Shown here in pieces: positions 25,641 to 35,010 of a stretch of DNA of 64,000 nt. Position 1 is the first letter of the stretch, and the number at the start of each line of letters is the position of its first letter. The notes beneath the pieces are model-generated. The model saw nothing but the letters and a program-made list of their open reading frames with translations. It searched no databases and was not told the DNA's origin. The DNA lies in contig CAVZIJ010000003.1 in assembly GCA_963775335.1 (NCBI GenBank), positions 1,550,001 through 1,614,000 of the forward strand. The letters run 5' to 3'. The stretch comes from CAVQCX01 sp963775335. Lineage in GTDB: Bacteria > Pseudomonadota > Gammaproteobacteria > Chromatiales > Chromatiaceae. A program made the translations under genes and the position numbers.

Positions 25641-26120
25641 TCAGCGGCGGCGGCGGAAGAAGTCTCTCAGCAGATCGCCGCAGGGCCCGCCCAGCACGCC
25701 GCCCTGGCAGACCATTCGGTGATTGAACCGGCCATCCGGCGGCAGCAGATCGAACAGGCCGCCCGCAGCCCCGCCCTTGGGATCGGAGGCCCCGAAGACC
25801 AGGCGTCCGACGCGGGCCTGGACCAAGGCCCCGGCGCACATGACGCAGGGCTCCAGGGTCACGTAAAGCGTGGTGCTCGGAAGACGGTAGTTGCCGAGAC
25901 GTTGGGCCGCATCGCGCAGGGCCTCGATCTCGGCGTGCGCCGTGGGATCGGCCGCCCCGATCGGGCGGTTCCAGCCCTCACCGATGATCTCGCCGTCCCT
26001 GACCAGCACCGCCCCCACGGGCACCTCGCCCTCGGCCTGGGCACGCCGGGCCAGCTCCAGGGCCCGCCGCATGAAGGCCAGGTCCGTTCCGGACTCGTCG
26101 TCGACCCTCGCGCAACCCAT
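25641..26120 (-). CDS. tadA: tRNA-specific adenosine deaminase
   Basis: Converts A34 to inosine in the anticodon of tRNA-Arg(ACG). The 159-residue protein has the zinc-dependent deaminase signature: HAEIEAL (His ligand and catalytic Glu, about residues 62-68) and LEPCVMCAGAL (two Cys ligands, about 92-102). MRRALELARRAQAEGEVPVGA is the standard N-terminal helix (quoted: ALELARRAQAEGEVPVGA). Placement next to guaA and mltF follows common gammaproteobacterial gene order (tadA-mltF). Confidence 0.95.
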   Translation of the reverse strand: MGCARVDDESGTDLAFMRRALELARRAQAEGEVPVGAVLVRDGEIIGEGWNRPIGAADPTAHAEIEALRDAAQRLGNYRLPSTTLYVTLEPCVMCAGALVQARVGRLVFGASDPKGGAAGGLFDLLPPDGRFNHRMVCQGGVLGGPCGDLLRDFFRRRR

Positions 26121-26173
26121 CGGCGATCAGCCCCGATCGGGCAGCGGCCTCTCCGTCGGCAGACCGACGGCGC

Positions 26174-27754
26174 TCACTCCCACTCGATGGTGCCCGGGGG
26201 CTTGCCGGTGACGTCGTAGACCACCCGCGAGACGCCCCTCACCTCGTTGGCGATGCGCCGGCAGACGTGGTCGAGGAAATCGTAGGGCAGATGGGCCCAG
26301 CGAGCGGTCATGAAGTCCACCGTCTCCACGGCACGCAGGGCGACCACGTGCTCGTACTGGCGGTTGTCCCCGACCACGCCAACCGATCGGACCGGCAGGA
26401 ACACGACGAAGGCCTGGGAGACCTTATCGTAGAGGTCCGCGTTGCGCAGCTCCTCGATGAAGATGTGGTCGGCCTGACGCAGGGTGTCGGCGAACGCCTT
26501 GTGCACCTCGCCGAGGATGCGCACCCCCAGCCCCGGACCCGGGAAGGGGTGGCGGTAGACCATGTCGGCGGGCAACCCCAGCTCGACGCCGATTCGGCGC
26601 ACCTCGTCCTTGAACAGCTCGCGCAGGGGCTCGACCAGTCCGAGCTTCATCACCTCGGGTAGCCCGCCCACGTTGTGGTGCGACTTGATGACCTTGGCCT
26701 TACCGGTCCTGGCCCCCGCCGACTCGATGACGTCCGGGTAGATGGTGCCCTGGGCAAGCCATTTGACCGCCTCGAGCTTCTCGGCCTCCTCCTCGAAGAC
26801 CTCGATGAAGGTGCTGCCGATGATCTTGCGCTTCTGCTCGGGGTCGACGACGCCCCGCAGCTTGTCGAGAAAGCGCCGCTCGGCGTCCACACGGATCACG
26901 CGCACGCCCATGTGGCGCGCGAAGGTGCGCATCACCTGGTCGCCCTCGTCGAGGCGCAGCAGACCGTTGTCGACGAACACGCAGGTCAGCTGATCGCCCA
27001 GGGCCTCGTGCAGCAACGCGGCGACCACCGAAGAATCCACGCCGCCGGACAGACCGAGCACCACCTGCTCCTGGCCCACCTGCCGGCGGACGCGCTCGAT
27101 CATGTCCTGGATGATGTTGCCCGGCGTCCAGAGCCGGCCGCAGCCGCAGATCTCGTGCACGAAGCGCTCGATGATGCGCTGCCCCTGCCGGGTGTGGGTC
27201 ACCTCCGGATGGAACTGCAGGCCGTAGAAACGCCGCTCCTCGTCCGCCATTCCCGCCAAAGGAGCGTTGTCGGTCTCGCAGATGGCGTGGAAGCCCGGCG
27301 GCAGCACGTCGACCCGGTCCCCGTGGCTCATCCAGACGTCCAGCAGCCCGTAACCTTCCGGACTCGTGTGGTCCTCGATATTGCTCAACAGGGAAGAGTG
27401 GTGCCGCGCCCGGACCTGGGCGTAGCCGTATTCGCGCTGGGCGGCCGCCTGGACCGCGCCGCCGAGCTGAGCGGCCATGGTCTGCATGCCGTAGCAGATG
27501 CCGAGCACAGGCACCCCGAGCTCGAAGACCAGATCATGGGCCCTCGGCGTCTGCGCCTCGTGCACCGACTGGGGCCCCCCGGAGAGAATGATCCCCTTGG
27601 CACCGAAGGCCCGGATCTGCTCGCCGTCCATGTCCCAGGGATGCAGCTCGCAGTAGACACCGGCCTCGCGCACGCGCCGGGCGATCAGCTGAGTGTACTG
27701 GGAGCCGAAATCCAGGATCAGGACTCGATCGGCGTGAATGTCGCGGACGGTCAT
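26174..27754 (-). CDS. guaA: GMP synthase (glutamine-hydrolysing)
   Basis: Last step of GMP synthesis: XMP + ATP + glutamine to GMP. The 526-residue length fits. The N-terminal class I glutaminase has the Cys nucleophile in VLGICYGMQTM and the His/Glu pair in LQFHPEVTH. The ATP-pyrophosphatase domain has the P-loop LSGGVDSSV, and the C-terminal dimerisation domain ends PPGTIEWE, the expected tail. ATG 27754 (MTVRDIHADRVLILDFGSQY) is chosen over an upstream in-frame codon because the family starts here. It follows guaB by 80 bp on the same strand, the usual guaBA operon. Confidence 0.97.
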   Translation of the reverse strand: MTVRDIHADRVLILDFGSQYTQLIARRVREAGVYCELHPWDMDGEQIRAFGAKGIILSGGPQSVHEAQTPRAHDLVFELGVPVLGICYGMQTMAAQLGGAVQAAAQREYGYAQVRARHHSSLLSNIEDHTSPEGYGLLDVWMSHGDRVDVLPPGFHAICETDNAPLAGMADEERRFYGLQFHPEVTHTRQGQRIIERFVHEICGCGRLWTPGNIIQDMIERVRRQVGQEQVVLGLSGGVDSSVVAALLHEALGDQLTCVFVDNGLLRLDEGDQVMRTFARHMGVRVIRVDAERRFLDKLRGVVDPEQKRKIIGSTFIEVFEEEAEKLEAVKWLAQGTIYPDVIESAGARTGKAKVIKSHHNVGGLPEVMKLGLVEPLRELFKDEVRRIGVELGLPADMVYRHPFPGPGLGVRILGEVHKAFADTLRQADHIFIEELRNADLYDKVSQAFVVFLPVRSVGVVGDNRQYEHVVALRAVETVDFMTARWAHLPYDFLDHVCRRIANEVRGVSRVVYDVTGKPPGTIEWE

Positions 27755-27834
27755 CGGCGGGTCCTCGGAATCGCGCCCGCCCGGCCGGACCGGATGGGCT
27801 GGTGCTGCGCGCAAATCGATCGACCGACTGCGGG

Positions 27835-29301
27835 TCAGTCGAGGCGGTAGTTGGGCGCTTCCTTGGTGATGGTCACGTCGTGGACGTGGGACTCGCGCGT
27901 GCCGGCCGCGGTAACGCGCACGAACGAGGGCTTGGTGCGCATCTCGTCGATGCTGGCGCAGCCCGTGTAGCCCATGCTGGCGCGCAAGCCCCCCACCAGC
28001 TGGTGCACGATGTTGACCAGGCTGCCCTTGTAGGGCACCCGGCCTTCGATGCCCTCGGGGACCAGCTTCTCCGGCTGCTTGGTCCCCTCCTGGAAGTAGC
28101 GGTCGCTGGAGCCCTGATTGCGCGACATGGCGCCCAGCGAGCCCATGCCCCGGTAGGACTTGTAGGAGCGACCCTGGTAGATCTCCACCTCCCCGGGGGC
28201 CTCGTCGGTGCCGGCGAACATGCCGCCGAGCATCAGCGAATGGGCGCCGGCCGCAATGACCTTGGCCGCGTCGCCGGAGAAGCGCACCCCGCCGTCGGCG
28301 ATCAGCGGCACGTCGCTCGCCGCCAGCGCATCGGCGACATTGCCGACGGCGGTGATCTGCGGCACGCCGACGCCGGCGACGATCCGCGTGGTGCAGATCG
28401 AGCCCGGTCCTATGCCGACCTTGACCGCGTCCGCCCCGGCCTTGGCGAGCGCCAGGGCCCCGTCTCCGGTGGCGATGTTGCCGCCGATGACCTGCACGTC
28501 CGGGAAATGGCGCTTGATCCAGGCGACCCGGTCGAGCACCCCCTGGGAGAAGCCGTGGGCGGTGTCAACCACGATCACGTCGACCCCGGCGCTCACCAGG
28601 GCCTCGACCCGCTCGTCGGTGCGGGCCCCGACGCCGACCGCCGCCCCGACGCGCAGACGCTCGTCCTCGTCACGGCAGGCAAACGGGAAGTCCTGGGCCT
28701 TCTGGATGTCCTTGACCGTGATCATGCCCCGCAGCTCGAACGCGTCGTTGACCACCAGGACCTTCTCGATGCGGTGTTTGTGCAGCAGGGCCACCACCTC
28801 ATCCCGACTCGCACCCTCGCGCACCGTCACCAGCCGCTCCTTCGGCGTCATGATGCTAGAGATCGGGTCGCTCATTCTCGTCTCGAAGCGCAGGTCGCGA
28901 GCGGTCACGATGCCGACCAAATGATTGCCGTCGCACACGGGGACACCGGAGATGTTGTGGGCGCGGGTGATCTGCATCACCTCGTACACCGTGACGTTCG
29001 GCTCCACCGTGATCGGCTCGCGGATCACGCCGCTCTCGTACTTCTTGACCGTGCGCACTTCCCGGGCCTGATTCTCCGCGGTCATGTTCTTGTGCACGAT
29101 GCCGATGCCTCCCTGCAGCGCCATGGCGATGGCCATCGGGGCCTCGGTCACCGTATCCATGGCGGCGGAGACGATCGGTACGTTCAGGGCGATGGAGCGG
29201 GTCAGGCGCGTGCTCAGGTCCACGTCCTTGGGCAGCACGTTCGAGTAGCCCGGCAGGAGCAGCACATCGTCGAACGTCAGGGCTTCCTCGATCACGCGCA
29301 T
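27835..29301 (-). CDS. guaB: inosine-5'-monophosphate dehydrogenase
   Basis: Oxidises IMP to XMP with NAD+, the rate-limiting step of guanine nucleotide synthesis. The 488-residue product starts MRVIEEALTFDDVLLLPGYS, as is usual, so ATG 29301 is used although the frame is open upstream. Two CBS domains lie at about 95-205. The catalytic loop GPGSICTTRIVAG carries the Cys (about 305), and the flap and phosphate sites appear as DGGVRFSGD and YRGMGSLGAM. The gene forms the guaBA operon and is divergent from xseA. Confidence 0.97.
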   Translation of the reverse strand: MRVIEEALTFDDVLLLPGYSNVLPKDVDLSTRLTRSIALNVPIVSAAMDTVTEAPMAIAMALQGGIGIVHKNMTAENQAREVRTVKKYESGVIREPITVEPNVTVYEVMQITRAHNISGVPVCDGNHLVGIVTARDLRFETRMSDPISSIMTPKERLVTVREGASRDEVVALLHKHRIEKVLVVNDAFELRGMITVKDIQKAQDFPFACRDEDERLRVGAAVGVGARTDERVEALVSAGVDVIVVDTAHGFSQGVLDRVAWIKRHFPDVQVIGGNIATGDGALALAKAGADAVKVGIGPGSICTTRIVAGVGVPQITAVGNVADALAASDVPLIADGGVRFSGDAAKVIAAGAHSLMLGGMFAGTDEAPGEVEIYQGRSYKSYRGMGSLGAMSRNQGSSDRYFQEGTKQPEKLVPEGIEGRVPYKGSLVNIVHQLVGGLRASMGYTGCASIDEMRTKPSFVRVTAAGTRESHVHDVTITKEAPNYRLD

Positions 29302-29598
29302 GGCGGCTTGTTCCGGTGGCAACGCTTGGATGAACGGCGGATTATAGAATTTGCCCATACCCCGGTAAACTGAAACCCCCTGGGGCCAGCCTAGACCGGC
29401 GGGATCCCCGGCGGCCGTCAACCTGCGCCAGGGGGCGGCATTGACCTCGGGTCCCGCGCGTGCGCCGGAGCGCCGAACGCCTTAGGCGGCGGGGCCCCGA
29501 GCATTCGAAGGCCGCCGCCGACCCCGCGCGCGGATGCGGATCAGGAGCACAAGGCGTACCGTGACAGAACCGACTTCGGCCTTTCTGAGGCCCCACCC
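29302..29598. other. divergent guaB/xseA intergenic region
   Basis: This 297-bp stretch separates divergent genes and must contain the guaBA promoter and probably that of xseA. I could not fix -35/-10 boxes. TGAGG at 29585-29589 is a likely ribosome site for a TTG start of xseA at 29599. Confidence 0.35.
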
Positions 29599-30973
29599 TT
29601 GACCCCCGCCCTGCCCGTCCCCCGCTCGGGCCTGGGCGTCGGTCGGGACGTTCTACAGGGTTTCCCGGCTCAACGCCGAGGTCCGGGCGGTGCTCGAGAC
29701 CGGGTTTCCCCTGGTCTGGGTCCAGGGCGAGCTGTCCAATCTGTCGCGACCGTCCTCCGGTCACCTGTATTTCTCTCTCAAGGACTCCTTCGCCCAGGTA
29801 CGCTGCGCCCTGTTCCGCATGCGCCGGACCCATCTGCGTTTCGAGCCCCGAGACGGGATGGAGGTGCTGGTGCGGGCGCGCATCTCGCTCTACGAGGCCC
29901 GCGGGGAGTATCAGCTGATCGTCGAGCACATGGAGCCCGCGGGAGAGGGAGCATTGCGCCAAGCCCTGGAGGTGCTGAAGACCCGGCTCGCGGCCGAGGG
30001 GCTGTTCGATACGGCCCGCAAGAAGCCGCTGCCGCCCCTACCCCGGCGCATCGGCGTGCTCAGCTCAGCATCCGGGGCAGCGATCCACGATGTGCTCACG
30101 GTGCTGGGGAGGCGCTTCCCCTCGATCCCGGTGGTGATCTACCCCATTCCGGTGCAGGGCGCCGAGGCCCCGCCCGCGATCGTGGAGATGCTGCGCCTGG
30201 CCGATGCCCGGGGTGAATGCGACGTGCTGCTGCTCACCCGCGGCGGGGGATCCCTGGAAGACCTGATGGCGTTCAACGACGAGCGGGTCGCCCGAGCGAT
30301 CTTCGCGACCCGCCTGCCGATCGTCTCGGCGGTCGGTCACGAGATCGACATCACCGTGGCGGACCTGGTCGCGGACCGCCGGGCCGCCACGCCGTCGGCG
30401 GCGGCCGAGCTGCTCAGCCCGGACCGCACCGAGCTTGCCCGCCGGATCGACGCGCTGGCGGGCAGACTGGGCAGACAGGTCGAGCACCGGCGCCGGCTGC
30501 TGCTTGCCCGGCTCGAGCGATTGACCGGCAGCCTGCGCCACCTGCATCCACGACGGGATCTCGAGCAACGCCAACAGCGCCTGGACGACCTCGAGCAACG
30601 CCGGCAGCGGGCGATGCGCCATCGGATCGAGCGGGGCCACACCCGCCTGGAGCGTGCCCACGCGCGCCTGCACGCGGTGTCTCCTACCCAGAGGCTGCAA
30701 CGGGCCGGCCCGGTCCTCGTAGGTCTACTGCACCGCCTGCATCGAGCCGCCGCCCTGAGCCTGGAGCGCCGGCGCGCGCGCCTCGCCGGGCTGGGGCGCA
30801 GCCTGGAGGCGCTGAGTCCGCTGGCCACCCTGGAGCGGGGCTACAGCATTACCCGGCGGGCCGCCGACGGCGCGATCCTGAGAGATGCCAAGGCAGCGGC
30901 CTGCGGGGATCTCATCGAGACCCGCCTGGCCGAGGGACAGCTGCTCTCCCGGGTGGAGAAGCGCGAAACCTGA
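29599..30973 (+). pseudogene. xseA: exodeoxyribonuclease VII large subunit with an apparent 5' frameshift
   Basis: XseA with XseB degrades single-stranded DNA. The main frame runs from GTG 29690 to 30973 (427 residues) with the OB-fold (GFPLVWVQGELSNLSRPSSG; SGHLYFSLKD), the catalytic-core segments GVLSSASGAAIHDVLTVLGRR (in part), LLLTRGGGSLEDLMAFNDE and SAVGHEIDITVADLVADRRAATPSAAAE (in parts), and a long Arg-rich coiled coil. Conserved N-terminal sequence FYRVSRLNAEVRAVLE is encoded upstream in the same frame from 29651, but no start codon exists there before a stop at 29600. A TTG at 29599 with a good ribosome site opens another frame (MTPALPVPRSGLGVGRD) that would join if one base were skipped near 29650. 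This is either a real 1-nt frameshift or a sequence error. If functional, translation may start at GTG 29690 with a shortened OB-fold. Confidence 0.8.
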
Positions 30974-31411
30974 CCTCAGGCCCCGCGCCACCAGGTCGTT
31001 GTCTTGGTAGGAGCGACCTCCAGGTCGCGACCGATTGCCCAACCCCGGCCATCGCGAGCTGGAGCTCGCTCCTACGCCGCGCGGCGCTGTGGCCAATGTC
31101 GCCGGAGAGCTGCGACGGCCCCCGGGATGCCGCGCGTGCGGGGGACACCCCGGGAAGGACCCAACCGATGGTGAGTCCGATGAGCAGCCGGCGGCGCGTC
31201 AATTGCGTGGGGAGATCCTACCATCAACCCACCCGAGGCGACGATCGCGTCCCAAGCGGGCTTGCGCCGACTCGCCACCCGGCGTCCCGCCCATCAGCGG
31301 GCAGGAAATACGGTGCCCGCGGGGCCCAGGTCGACAGGGAAGATCCCCTGACCCTGCGGTGGGGAGGAAGCAAGTCTACCGCCTCGGTCGAGAGATGCCC
31401 CTCCTGTTCTG
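30974..31411. other. xseA/RND-operon convergent intergenic region with a REP pair
   Basis: No supported gene. It contains the REP-like pair at 31008-31075. A minus-strand TTG-started frame at about 31202 has a signal-peptide-like beginning (RRRLLIGLTIGWVLPGV) but runs into the REP sequence and xseA, has no ribosome site, and is best viewed as a remnant. Confidence 0.4.
31008..31075. repeat. REP-like inverted pair
   Basis: GTAGGAGCGACC...GGTCGCGAC (31008-31031) and TCGCGAGCTGGAGCTCGCTCCTAC (31052-31075; given as TCGCGAGCTGGAGC plus TCGCTCCTAC) face each other so that the ends GTAGGAGCGA/TCGCTCCTAC are complementary, with each half also palindromic. This is the arrangement of REP doublets (REPINs) in gammaproteobacteria. 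Single related copies lie at 36673-36696 and 63355-63378. Confidence 0.8.
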
Positions 31412-34156
31412 TCAACGGACATTGGACAATGAGCTTACGGGGTGCTCCGAGGAGCGCGCGAAGCGCTGACAAAGCATCGTGCTGATGTTCTCGTAGAGCC
31501 GGCTGGCGATGCGCGGATACCAGCGAAGCGAGCGCCGGGTGGACTCCAGCCCGAGCACCATGACGCTGCTCGGCCGCAGCGCACGGACCGTGGCGGTGCG
31601 CTCCACGTGGCCCGCGAATGCCACCTCACCGAAGATCTCTCCCGGCCCCAGGGTGAGTGGAGCGCCATCCCCTGTCTCGACGCCGACTTGGCCCTCCAGC
31701 AGCACGTACATATCCGAGCTGTGGCTTCCCTGCTCGATGATGGCCTGACCGGGGTCGTACCGCGCCAGGCGTGAGAGCAGGATGCTCTTGCGAATCTCGT
31801 AAGGAGTCATCCCCTTGAATAGAGGGCTGTGCAGCACCACGCCCGGGTCCAGCTTGAGGGAGATGATTTCCCAGACCCCGACCAGGCGGGTGTGCCGCAG
31901 GATCATCGGGGTGATCAGCAGGTCGGAGATCAGGGCGTAGATCATGGTCGCCGCCGCCAGGTAGCCGAACTCGGCGACGATGGCGAAATCGGACAGCCCC
32001 AGGATGGCGAACCCCACGGTCAGAGAGATCGAGGTCGAGATCACCGGCAGAGCCTCGGTTCTGATCGTCCGCGAGGCAGCCTGGGTCTGGTCACCGAGCT
32101 CTCGGCACTCCCGGGCGTAATGGCTCATCAGGTGCACGGTGTCGTCGACTGCCAGACCAACCGCTATGGCCGCTACGGTCGCGGTGCCGGGATTGAGCGG
32201 GATACCCAGCCAGCCCATGACGCCGAAATTGAGGATGACCGGGATCAGGTTGGGAATCAGCGACAGAAGCCCGGCAATCATCGACGTGAACATGACGCTC
32301 ATGATCAGAAAGATGATCGCCACCAACATTCCCAGGGCGTAGATCTGACTCGAAAACAGAGACTCGGCTGCCTCGTTGATCATCAAGTCCCGCCCCGTAA
32401 TCCGATAAGAGATGTCTGCCGGCAGGCGCGCTCGCAGCTGCTCTCTCAATTGACGCAGGAAGATATTGAGGGTGTGCGAGTCCGAGATGTTGTGGCGCAC
32501 CACGATATTGACTTGGCGGAAGTCGCTGTCGACGAAACGCTGCAGGTCGCTGCGGCGGAACATCAACAGATACTCGTCGATCACCTTGGCATCGTCCGGG
32601 ACCTTGAACGCCTTTGGATCGCCCCCCTTCATCTCGCGGTTGACCAACGCGATTTCTTCAGAAAGCGACAGGACGCTGTCGTACGCCTTCTGCGCTTCGA
32701 CCATTCCCGTGACGTCCTGCAGCAGCTTCAGTCCGTCGGGGGAACGGAAGGTATTAGCCCGGTGAGACTCCAGCGTGATGAAGAAATACTGGATGCCGGA
32801 CAGCTCCTCATGCAGGGTACGGGCGTCCTTGGCCAGGGGGTGGCTCTGGTGAAAATAGGAAAGCGGATCATTGGTCACCGTCACCTTGCTGGCCTGATAC
32901 GCGAAGACCGCCAGCACCGCGAGCGTCACGACGACGACTGGACGCGTATAGCCCTGACCGAGCAGATCCAGACGGGTCGCGATCCAGGTCGACAGGCCTC
33001 GGGGCTCGCTGTCGGGCGCCGGCAATCGGGAGTGCAGGGGACCTGCCCAGGCAAGAACCATGGGTACCAGCAGCATGGTGGAGACCATGTCGGCCAGCAG
33101 AGAGAAGCTGCTCGCAATAGCGAAATCCCGAATCAACGGGGTGTCGCTCATCGCGTTGCTGCCGAAGCCGAGCACCGTCGTGATGCCGTTGATCGTCACC
33201 GCCAGCGCCACCTGGCGGATCATCCAGTGCACCACCCGCTGCCGGTCCCGACTCTCCCCTTTGTGCAGCCCCTCGAGATAGGTGGCCAACAGATGGGTGT
33301 CCTCCGTCGACCCGATCACCACCACCAGGGATGGCACGATGGCCGTGAGCAGGCTCAAAGGAATACCCACATAGCCCATGAAACCGAACGTCCAGAGCAC
33401 GGCGAAGCCGGCGGTGAGGACCGGCAGCACCGCTGCCAAAGGCGTGCGCAGAAACAGGATGATGACCACGATCAGCAGCGCGATGGACAGCGGCGTGAGG
33501 AACGACATGTCCGAGATCAGGCCTTTCTCCAGCTCATGGTCTAAGCGCGGCGAGCCGACCTGGAAGACCTGTTGGAAGTGTGCGCGCAACGGCTGCAGAA
33601 GCCGCTCGATCTCGGCATACGTCACCCGGTTTGCCTCAGTATGATTCGCCGCCGCGCGCAGCGTTAGGTTGATCGCCAGCGCCTTGCCGTCGGCGGAGAC
33701 CAGGTTTCCGCGGATCAATGGGTTCCTGAGGGCGGCGGCTCGGATGGCGTCGATATCCGCCTGTCTTTTCGGCACATAGTCCAGCAGGGGGCCACTCTCC
33801 AGCATCCCGTCCTGATTGCTGACACTCTGTACGGTAAAAGGGCTCTCCACCTCTGCCACGCTGGGGAGGTCCTCAAGGGCGTTGCTCAGCTGCTGCGCGA
33901 GGAGCAGGTGATCTCTCTTCCACATTTGGGGATCGCGCAGGAAGATGACGGTGACGTTGTCGCTACCGAACTCCCGCACCACCCGCTGATAGGCAGGCCA
34001 GTCCGCGCGCTCCGCGCTGATCAGGCTCTCATAGCTGGTGTCGATCTTGAGGCGCAGCAAACCGAAGGTCGCGATCGCGCTGAGCAGCAACACCACCGTC
34101 AGCGTTGTCCAGCGGTGGCGGGCCGCGAAGTGGAACGGCCACTCGATGAAGGTCAT
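31412..34156 (-). CDS. RND/MMPL-type exporter with C-terminal cyclic-nucleotide-binding domain
   Basis: A 914-residue inner-membrane protein. Two repeats of one helix, a large periplasmic domain and five helices follow the RND/MMPL plan (hydrophobic helices near 17-37, 215-370, 410-430, 640-775). Characteristic segments are GITTVLGFGSNAMSDTPL and AIAVGLAVDDTVHLMSHYARE. Residues ~790-905 form a cNMP-binding domain: YDPGQAIIEQGSHSSDMYVLLEG, then GEIFGEVAFAGHVERTATVRA (quoted in parts). Fusion of an RND permease with such a domain is unusual. The start overlaps the upstream LolA-like gene by ATGA. Together with that gene it probably moves lipids or lipoprotein-like cargo; ligand and substrate are unknown. 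Confidence 0.88.
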   Translation of the reverse strand: MTFIEWPFHFAARHRWTTLTVVLLLSAIATFGLLRLKIDTSYESLISAERADWPAYQRVVREFGSDNVTVIFLRDPQMWKRDHLLLAQQLSNALEDLPSVAEVESPFTVQSVSNQDGMLESGPLLDYVPKRQADIDAIRAAALRNPLIRGNLVSADGKALAINLTLRAAANHTEANRVTYAEIERLLQPLRAHFQQVFQVGSPRLDHELEKGLISDMSFLTPLSIALLIVVIILFLRTPLAAVLPVLTAGFAVLWTFGFMGYVGIPLSLLTAIVPSLVVVIGSTEDTHLLATYLEGLHKGESRDRQRVVHWMIRQVALAVTINGITTVLGFGSNAMSDTPLIRDFAIASSFSLLADMVSTMLLVPMVLAWAGPLHSRLPAPDSEPRGLSTWIATRLDLLGQGYTRPVVVVTLAVLAVFAYQASKVTVTNDPLSYFHQSHPLAKDARTLHEELSGIQYFFITLESHRANTFRSPDGLKLLQDVTGMVEAQKAYDSVLSLSEEIALVNREMKGGDPKAFKVPDDAKVIDEYLLMFRRSDLQRFVDSDFRQVNIVVRHNISDSHTLNIFLRQLREQLRARLPADISYRITGRDLMINEAAESLFSSQIYALGMLVAIIFLIMSVMFTSMIAGLLSLIPNLIPVILNFGVMGWLGIPLNPGTATVAAIAVGLAVDDTVHLMSHYARECRELGDQTQAASRTIRTEALPVISTSISLTVGFAILGLSDFAIVAEFGYLAAATMIYALISDLLITPMILRHTRLVGVWEIISLKLDPGVVLHSPLFKGMTPYEIRKSILLSRLARYDPGQAIIEQGSHSSDMYVLLEGQVGVETGDGAPLTLGPGEIFGEVAFAGHVERTATVRALRPSSVMVLGLESTRRSLRWYPRIASRLYENISTMLCQRFARSSEHPVSSLSNVR

Positions 34157-34980
34157 TTCGAGATGTCTTTCAGCGCTTGGCCGGAGGTGAGATATTCCTT
34201 CGTGAAGACTTCAAGGGGAACCGAGGCTTGGTCCAGCCGGCGATCCAGGCTGGTCACCTCGGTGCGGTGGTGATCCTCGAAGTTCTCCATGAGGGTCTTG
34301 TTCTCCCGCCAGACGCCATCGGTCACCTTCACCAGCTCTAGGGTGGTGCGACGCTTGATCAGCCGGTTGCGCCGATCGTAGTAGTCGCTGCGAACAATGA
34401 AGAAGCTGTCCGTTCTCACCCAGACGATGCGGTGACCGTATCCGGTGGTCTGGCGCGTCCGCTCGTCATCCGGGTAGATGTCCAACACGTAACAAGGATG
34501 ACCGTCTATGGCCTGGTCCGGGAGGCGCTTGTACGAGAAGCTGTCGCCGGTGGATATCAGGAGATCCTCATAGGTGAAATCCGTGCCCATGAAGTAGTTG
34601 CGTCGACTGCGCGGGGAGATGTGCTGCAGCGTGCCGCTGGTAGGCAGGTAGAGCCACTCGTCGTCGTTCTGTATCAGGTACTGCCAAACGAGGAAGCCCA
34701 TGCCGCGGACCTCCGGCGGGTCGAGGAACAACAGCAGGTGCTTGTAATTGCCGTCATCGCCTCTGCGCGACCACCGCCGCACCCGGCGCTCCTCGCGCTT
34801 ACCCGACTTGTCGGTGAGGACCCACAGCGTGTCCTCGCGCTCGTATGGCAACTTATTGCGCTCGAACACCTGCTTGGCGATATCGAAGCCCACCAGCTCG
34901 TCGGCCTGTGCCGGCACCCACAGGGGGAGCAGAAGCCACGCGACCAGGCAGATTCGGCCAATGAAAATCTCGCTTGCCAT
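34153..34980 (-). CDS. periplasmic outer-membrane lipoprotein-sorting (LolA-like) protein
   Basis: A 275-residue secreted protein with signal peptide (ICLVAWLLLPLWVPAQADE, cleavage near residue 26). The rest is a LolA/LolB-like half-barrel: GFDIAKQVFERNK, GMGFLVWQYLIQNDDEWLYLP, SPRSRRNYFMGTDFTYEDLL and HPCYVLDIYPDD are typical of the DUF1329/LolA-like proteins that accompany MMPL/RND permeases. It is thought to carry a hydrophobic ligand across the periplasm for the permease encoded next, whose start overlaps its stop. Confidence 0.85.
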   Translation of the reverse strand: MASEIFIGRICLVAWLLLPLWVPAQADELVGFDIAKQVFERNKLPYEREDTLWVLTDKSGKREERRVRRWSRRGDDGNYKHLLLFLDPPEVRGMGFLVWQYLIQNDDEWLYLPTSGTLQHISPRSRRNYFMGTDFTYEDLLISTGDSFSYKRLPDQAIDGHPCYVLDIYPDDERTRQTTGYGHRIVWVRTDSFFIVRSDYYDRRNRLIKRRTTLELVKVTDGVWRENKTLMENFEDHHRTEVTSLDRRLDQASVPLEVFTKEYLTSGQALKDISK

Positions 34981-35010
34981 GGGTGATTCTCCCCCGATCG
35001 GTAATCTTTT

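Noticed and set aside
26267..29373. Large plus-strand frames over guaA and guaB
   Set aside because: Antisense shadows of clear GuaA and GuaB coding sequence, caused by high third-position GC.
30912..31202. Signal-peptide-like minus-strand frame after xseA
   Set aside because: TTG start without ribosome site, overlaps the xseA end and runs through a REP element; treated as a remnant at most.
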